Below are positions 59,636-64,000 of a stretch of DNA of 64,000 nt, one piece after another (the stretch's first letter is position 1; every line of letters begins with the position of its first letter). The notes beneath the pieces were generated by a model. The model had not been told where the DNA came from. It did no database searches and worked only from the letters and a program-made list of their open reading frames with translations. The stretch is from Arthrobacter sp. 18067 (lineage in GTDB: Bacteria; Actinomycetota; Actinomycetes; Actinomycetales; Micrococcaceae), in the NCBI RefSeq assembly GCF_902706295.1, contig NZ_CACSJJ010000008.1:124001-188000 (forward strand), given 5' to 3'. A program made the position numbers and the translations under genes.

Positions 59636-61717
59636 GTGAGCACCTCGCAGCTGCTCGCGGTGGACCTTGTTCTTGCCGTCCTCGCGGCCGGCGCATGGAT
59701 CACCGCGATCTGGTTGGCCGTCGCCTCAACGACGTCCAGTGCCGACCGCAATCCAGCCACGACCCGGGTGACAGGCCTGGCACTGCTGTTGGTATGTGCC
59801 GCCGTCGCACTGACGTCGGCGCGTTACGCCCTGCTTCCAGCTTTGGTGGCGGGCAGTTGGTGGTTTGCCAGCGAACGCATAACCATCAACCTGCCTCTGA
59901 CCGCCATCCCCGCGGCTTGGGCCGCGATGGCCGGTGTTCCGTTCTTGCTGAGGAGACGGAACACCGGCTTCAAACCTGGCGGACCGGGACGTTCGGCGCG
60001 GTCCAGGGAGTGGGCAATACTGGCCATGGTCGCGGCCGCGGCGTCGGCCGTTGCCTCGCTGGCACTGACGTTCATCCTGGGTCCGTTCCCGGCTCCATGG
60101 AGCATCGCGGTGCTCCTGTCCATGGTGGCGTTGGCGGTGCTGTTGGCCAAACTCGCGCTGTTCACGCCCGGACGCGTTGCCCGGGCAGGACGCGGTGCCT
60201 TCCCGTCAGGAAGGCGTCCGACGGCGGTTGCCGCAGTCGCCGGACTCATGGCGTGTACCGCTTTGGGCTCCGGAGTCTTTGCCTGGCTTGGGAGCCGGTC
60301 CGCCGACGGCGCGGTGATCGCGGCCGCCGTCGGACATCACGACGGCGGCAAGGCCGCTGCTGTTGCGGACGCGACACCGGTGACCAGCCTGTTGGGTGAA
60401 TCCCCTGCCGATGCCGCGGTCCGGCACTATGAACTGACGGCCCGGGTGGAACAGGTGACATTGCCGTCCGGCCAGAGCACCGAGGCTTGGACGTTTGGCA
60501 GCCTTCCCGGCCCTGCCTTGGAAGCCCAGCTGGGTGAGGTGATGGAGGTGGTACTCACGAACCGTGATGTGGCGGCCGGTGTCACCCTGCACTGGCACGG
60601 GTACGACGTCCCCAATGCCATGGACGGAGTGGCCGGAGCAACCCAGGACGCCGTGATGCCGGGGCAATCCATGACTTACCGCTTTACTGCAGCACAGTCG
60701 GGTACCTACTGGTACCACACCCACCAGGATTCGGCCGAGGGGGTCCGCAAGGGCCTCTACGGCACATTCGTCGTGCACGACCCCACTTTGCCCCGTGCTG
60801 AAACGGACATCGTAGTGGCCGGTCACGACCTCAGCGGTCTGGGGTTGCTGGGCTCCTCAGACCGCAGCAGTATGCACCCGGCCCCGCCAGGTACGTGCGT
60901 GAGGATGCGCCTCATCAATACCGATTCACTGCCGCAGCGCTACCTTGTGGAAGGCACGTCCTTCAAGGCCGTCGCGGTGGACGGAACCGAGGTGAATCAG
61001 CCCGAAGACGTGTCCGGCAAGGTGGTACGCCTCGGGGCCGGTGGACGGGTGGACATCTCCTTCACCATGCCGGACAAGACCGTGACCCTTCGCTCCGATG
61101 CTGCTTCCAGCGCCGTTGTGGTGGTTGCTCCATCGGGTGCCTCAGGGGCCGGCGCGGCTGCGGCTCCGATGGACGTCCCTGAGAAAGCTCCGCCGGGGGT
61201 CTTCAACACCACCCCTGTGCTCGACCTGCTGGAATATGGCAAACCGTTGGTCGGGAACGAGGCTGGTTCAGGCAGCGCTGCCATCACCCGCGAAGAGGTA
61301 GTTGTCCTGGACCGGCAATTCCGCTTTGTTAACGGCATTCCGCGCTACGCCTTTACAGTCAACGGTGCCGCTTATCCGTTGGTGCCGTCCATGGACGTAG
61401 CGATTGGGGACACCGTGAAAGTGACGGTGGTGAACCGCACCGCCGACCCGCATCCGATGCATCCCCATGGCCACCATGTCCAAGTGCTCAGCAGGAACGG
61501 TGTGGCGCCCAGTGGGTCGCCGCTCGTCCTGGACACCGTGGACGTCCTGCCGGGCGAAGTGTGGGAGTTGCTGCTCCACGCTGACAACCCCGGAATCTGG
61601 ATGGATCACTGCCACAACCTGGATCATGCTGCCGAAGGAATGATGATGCTCCTGAAGTACCAGGGCGTGTCATCGCCGTTCGTCCACGGGGGCCATTCGC
61701 ACAACCGGCCTGAGTAG
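59636..61717 (+). CDS. membrane-embedded multicopper oxidase
   Basis: A 693-aa protein. Six transmembrane helices fill residues 1-235, an unusual addition for this family. The catalytic part has all four copper motifs: HWHG (319-322), HTH (361-363), HPMHPHGHH (606-614) and HCHNLDHAAEGMM (from 658). Two-domain spacing between the first and last pairs and the Met ligand fit a laccase-like/nitrite-reductase-like oxidase. It would oxidise metals or phenolics outside the membrane. GTG start, 12 bp after the preceding gene. Confidence 0.92.
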   Translation: MSTSQLLAVDLVLAVLAAGAWITAIWLAVASTTSSADRNPATTRVTGLALLLVCAAVALTSARYALLPALVAGSWWFASERITINLPLTAIPAAWAAMAGVPFLLRRRNTGFKPGGPGRSARSREWAILAMVAAAASAVASLALTFILGPFPAPWSIAVLLSMVALAVLLAKLALFTPGRVARAGRGAFPSGRRPTAVAAVAGLMACTALGSGVFAWLGSRSADGAVIAAAVGHHDGGKAAAVADATPVTSLLGESPADAAVRHYELTARVEQVTLPSGQSTEAWTFGSLPGPALEAQLGEVMEVVLTNRDVAAGVTLHWHGYDVPNAMDGVAGATQDAVMPGQSMTYRFTAAQSGTYWYHTHQDSAEGVRKGLYGTFVVHDPTLPRAETDIVVAGHDLSGLGLLGSSDRSSMHPAPPGTCVRMRLINTDSLPQRYLVEGTSFKAVAVDGTEVNQPEDVSGKVVRLGAGGRVDISFTMPDKTVTLRSDAASSAVVVVAPSGASGAGAAAAPMDVPEKAPPGVFNTTPVLDLLEYGKPLVGNEAGSGSAAITREEVVVLDRQFRFVNGIPRYAFTVNGAAYPLVPSMDVAIGDTVKVTVVNRTADPHPMHPHGHHVQVLSRNGVAPSGSPLVLDTVDVLPGEVWELLLHADNPGIWMDHCHNLDHAAEGMMMLLKYQGVSSPFVHGGHSHNRPE

Positions 61718-61739
61718 CGTGGCCGGAGGAACTTGGTGC

Positions 61740-61964
61740 CTAGGCAACCATCCGGCTGGTGTGCTGGACCTTGACGTGGTCCACCACAGCCCAGCAATCC
61801 TCGTCGCGGAGCTGGGCACTGGCGAAGCGTTCGGCCGCCGCGAGGTCGTGGAAGTCCTCACGCCGGACCCGGCCCGTTTCGCTGTCCAGGTAGGTCACGT
61901 GGAACTCGATGTCTTCGGCGACCTGACGGTGGTGGATGCTGACTGGAGCTGCTGTGTTTGCCAT
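61740..61964 (-). CDS. small conserved-type hypothetical protein
   Basis: A 74-aa soluble protein with mixed strands and one helix (DFHDLAAAERFASAQLRDED). No family recognised. It is convergent with the oxidase gene (22 bp apart). The start lacks a clear ribosome site (ACTTAAAAC precedes the ATG), so leaderless or weak translation is possible. The protein looks genuine: balanced composition and no stop-free shadow of the other strand. Confidence 0.55.
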   Translation of the reverse strand: MANTAAPVSIHHRQVAEDIEFHVTYLDSETGRVRREDFHDLAAAERFASAQLRDEDCWAVVDHVKVQHTSRMVA

Positions 61965-62033
61965 GTTTTAAGTGTGGAACGGGGCACTGACATTATTGGA
62001 AGCATCCTTGGGCGTGTTCGGATTTAGCCGCTT

Positions 62034-62957
62034 TCAGGGCGTGGTGAGGTATCGGCCGGACACCTCACGCACCGTATCGCTCAGTACGTCCAGCACCCTG
62101 GAGGCTGTCTTCCATCGCTGCCAGTAAAGGGGCACATCGAAGGGCCTCTCCGGTGCCAGCTCAACCAGCCTGCCATCGGCTATGTCCGGTCCGCATTGGA
62201 CTTCAGGGATCAAGCCCCAGCCCAGGCCCAGCCGGATCGCGTCGCCGAAATCCTGCGAAGCCGGCACGTAGTGCCGAGGCCCCCGCCGCTCAGGCAGAGG
62301 ATCACCCGAAGCGTCGGGCCACGAGCGCACAAAGGCCCACTGGTAGGTATCCTTGCGGTCGAAGTCCACGGTGGGCGCAGCGTTGAGTGCGGCCCGGTCC
62401 AAACCGTCCGGAAAATCCGGGAACCACCTATCCAGGTAGCCCGGTGCGGCCACTGCGCGGTACCGCATGACGCCCAGGCTTTCCACGCGGCACCCTTGCA
62501 CGGGCTCCGGGGTTGCCGTCACGGCAGCCATCACCGTGCCGGAGCGCAGCAAGGACGTTGAGTGCTGCTCGTCATCCCGGTGGAGGTCGAAAGTGACGTT
62601 GAGATCACCGGGCACGTGGGCCAGCGCCTGCAGGAACCACACAGCCAGCGAGTCCGCATTGACCACGATCGGCACCGCAAGTTGCGCACCGTCCGTGCCC
62701 AGCCCTAGCTCCCGGCCTGCGTCGGCCTCCAGTTGCGCGACTTGGCGGGCCAGACGGAGAACTACCTCACCTGCTTCGGTGGCCTGAGCAGGGTTGCTGC
62801 GTTGCAGCAGCACCCGGCCCGCTGATTGTTCCAGCGCCTTCAACCGCTGGGAGACCGCAGAGGGCGTGATGTGAAGGAGTCGCGCCGCGGAATCCAGCGT
62901 CCCCTCGGAGAGGACCGTGGCGAAGGTCAGCAACTGTTCGGAAGGAAACTGGGGCAT
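62034..62957 (-). CDS. LysR-family regulator, ArgP/LysG type
   Basis: A 307-aa transcription activator. The N-terminal winged HTH reads EGTLDSAARLLHITPSAVSQRLKALEQSAGRVLLQRSNP; an effector-binding domain follows. It is divergent from a LysE/ArgO exporter gene, the classical arrangement for LysG-LysE and ArgP-ArgO, where basic amino acids act as co-inducer. Its ATG lies inside a palindrome CATAAG-N5-CTTATG. Confidence 0.9.
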   Translation of the reverse strand: MPQFPSEQLLTFATVLSEGTLDSAARLLHITPSAVSQRLKALEQSAGRVLLQRSNPAQATEAGEVVLRLARQVAQLEADAGRELGLGTDGAQLAVPIVVNADSLAVWFLQALAHVPGDLNVTFDLHRDDEQHSTSLLRSGTVMAAVTATPEPVQGCRVESLGVMRYRAVAAPGYLDRWFPDFPDGLDRAALNAAPTVDFDRKDTYQWAFVRSWPDASGDPLPERRGPRHYVPASQDFGDAIRLGLGWGLIPEVQCGPDIADGRLVELAPERPFDVPLYWQRWKTASRVLDVLSDTVREVSGRYLTTP

Positions 62958-62971
62958 AAGGAAATCTTATG
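62955..62971. promoter_or_regulatory. palindrome overlapping the LysR start codon
   Basis: Perfect repeat CATAAG-GAAAT-CTTATG in the 68-bp divergent promoter; its first three bases are the complement of the regulator's ATG. The T-N11-A pattern of LysR-type sites fits, so it may serve as operator for both genes. Confidence 0.55.
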
Positions 62972-63025
62972 TGGCATCAGAATCATTAGCTGGCCTGAAG
63001 CGTGCATCGACCGTAGTTTCAAAGG

Positions 63026-63661
63026 GTGACTTACACTGATTTCTTCCATTCCGCGGGCCTCGGCCTTGCTACAGGCCTGGCTCTCATCGTCGCCATTGGC
63101 GCACAAAACGCTTTCGTGCTGCGACAAGGTATCCGCGGCGAGCACATCCTTCCCATCGTGGCCGTCTGCGCATTATCCGACGCAGTACTGATCGCTGCCG
63201 GTGTCCTTGGCACCGGCGCCGTGATTACGGCAGCCCCTGCCGCCGTCGTCGTTCTCCGCTATATTGGCGCCGCATTCCTGGTGACGTACGGCTTGCTGGC
63301 TGCCCGGCGGGCACTGCGTCGGCAGTCGCTGACTGCCAGCGAGGGAGCAGGCCACGACGGCGGCGCGAAACGCGGCCTTGCAGCGGCCGTCACCACCGTC
63401 CTTGCACTGACCTGGCTCAACCCGCACGTCTACCTGGACATCGCCCTTCTCGGTTCTATCGCCAGCGCGCAGGGCACTCCCCTGCAGTGGTGGTTTGGTG
63501 CCGGCGCGATGCTGGGCAGCATCCTGTGGTTTTGCTCGCTGGGCTTTGGTGCCCGCTTTCTCCGCGGCTTCTTTGCGCGGCCGTTGTCGTGGCGGTTCCT
63601 GGACGGCGGCATCGCCGTGACCATGGTGGCGCTGGGGGCGGGCCTGGCTTTGGGTGCTTGA
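63026..63661 (+). CDS. LysE/ArgO-family amino-acid exporter
   Basis: A 211-aa exporter with six transmembrane helices. The N-terminal GLATGLALIVAIGAQNAFVLRQG is the family signature; ALTWLNPHVYLD and the C-terminal helices follow. It exports L-arginine or L-lysine to limit intracellular excess; which one is not decided by sequence. The GTG start lies 2-3 nt after AAAGG. Divergent from its regulator. Confidence 0.93.
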   Translation: MTYTDFFHSAGLGLATGLALIVAIGAQNAFVLRQGIRGEHILPIVAVCALSDAVLIAAGVLGTGAVITAAPAAVVVLRYIGAAFLVTYGLLAARRALRRQSLTASEGAGHDGGAKRGLAAAVTTVLALTWLNPHVYLDIALLGSIASAQGTPLQWWFGAGAMLGSILWFCSLGFGARFLRGFFARPLSWRFLDGGIAVTMVALGAGLALGA

Positions 63662-63731
63662 GGGCGGTTCCCGGCAAGGTCAGACGACGCAACCCTGCCA
63701 CGCAGTGCGCTCACATGCAGCATCCAGAGAA

Positions 63732-63748
63732 CTCCCAGTTTCTGGGAG
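63732..63748 (+). promoter_or_regulatory. ribosome-site hairpin of the final gene
   Basis: CTCCCAG-TTT-CTGGGAG, a perfect 7-bp hairpin whose 3' arm contains the GGGAG ribosome site 4 nt before the ATG at 63753. It could block initiation, or be a site for a regulator; an ATG at 63762 would sit farther from it. Confidence 0.5.
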
Positions 63749-63752
63749 CATC

Positions 63753-64000
63753 ATGGATGTCATGAAAAAGAACGGCCCCGAAGCCAAGCTCCTTGTCGTC
63801 GATGACGAACCCAACATCCGCGAGCTGCTCTCCACGTCCCTGCGTTTTGCAGGTTTCGAGGTCGTTGCCGCGTCCAATGGTCGCGAAGCCCTCGCCGCAG
63901 CCGACCTCCATGCTCCCGACCTCGCCGTCCTGGACGTCATGCTCCCTGACATGGACGGCTTCACGGTAACCCGCCGCCTCCGCGCCGCGGGCAAGCACTT
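63753..64000 (+). CDS. response regulator, cut by the window edge
   Basis: The first 82 residues are visible: LLVVDDEPNIREL (acidic pair), LAVLDVMLPDMDGF (phosphoacceptor Asp) and the alpha-beta receiver pattern, most like OmpR/PhoB-type regulators. No stop before the end of the window. ATG at 63753 or 63762. Starts 92 bp after the exporter gene; a sensor kinase would be expected just beyond the window. Confidence 0.85.
   Translation, partial: MDVMKKNGPEAKLLVVDDEPNIRELLSTSLRFAGFEVVAASNGREALAAADLHAPDLAVLDVMLPDMDGFTVTRRLRAAGKH

Overview
The window is high-GC chromosomal DNA from an actinobacterium, most likely Arthrobacter, Paenarthrobacter or a close relative in the Micrococcaceae. This rests on frequent GTG and TTG starts, a DtxR/IdeR-type regulator, the paired helicase-associated and XPB-like helicase genes, PcrA with a C-terminal DNA-binding tail, an LAATG wall-sorting signal, and cyclic di-AMP riboswitches ahead of wall-hydrolase genes. 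I see no transposase, integrase, phage gene or CRISPR array. The assignment is by recognition of protein families; no search was run.

Layout. 1-4 kb: two tandem membrane-anchored metzincin-like proteases, a LOG-family protein and a class I glutamine amidotransferase. 4-7 kb: a large secreted PIG-L deacetylase with sugar-binding-type and FG-GAP repeats. 7-9.2 kb: sucCD. 9.4-14.4 kb: a lipoprotein, an LAATG surface protein and pcrA. 14.4-18.2 kb: a two-component locus with a divergent regulator and kinase, a membrane protein, and a second regulator whose receiver lacks the phosphorylatable Asp. 18.2-24.3 kb: a surface-protein locus on the minus strand, read in the order secreted 'choice-of-anchor G'-like protein, 60-aa LAVTG mini-protein, processive GT2 glycosyltransferase, exosortase-like protease, septum-formation-like lipoprotein, GT-C-like membrane protein. 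24.4-28.6 kb: an inositol-monophosphatase-family enzyme, membrane proteins, tRNA-Arg(CCU) and a NUDIX hydrolase. 28.6-33.8 kb: an ABC exporter and an ABC-F protein behind a leader terminator, then a tandem-HTH regulator with a 7-TM partner. 33.8-38.3 kb: a probable small RNA or attenuated leader, a polar amino-acid ABC importer and two related anchored coiled-coil proteins. 38.3-41.4 kb: a GH38 alpha-mannosidase. 41.5-47 kb: a molybdenum-enzyme cluster (FdhD, FdhF/YdeP-type oxidoreductase, MoeA, MobA-like fusion). 47-50.8 kb: HNH endonuclease and three secreted cell-wall hydrolases, two of them behind c-di-AMP riboswitches. 51-54.7 kb: dtxR, serC and small genes. 54.8-59 kb: helicase pair. 59-61.7 kb: multicopper oxidase. 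62-63.7 kb: divergent LysR regulator and LysE/ArgO exporter. The window ends inside a response regulator.

Much of the region concerns the envelope: wall hydrolases, two kinds of C-terminal sorting (LAxTG and exosortase-like), surface Ig-like proteins and anchored proteases. The most interesting unit is the exosortase-like locus at 18.2-24.3 kb, which holds a putative sorting protease next to a candidate substrate and a membrane glycosyltransferase. The best non-coding signals are the two riboswitches, the terminator in the leader of the ABC-F/ABC exporter operon, and an approximately 130-nt promoter-to-terminator unit in front of the amino-acid importer.
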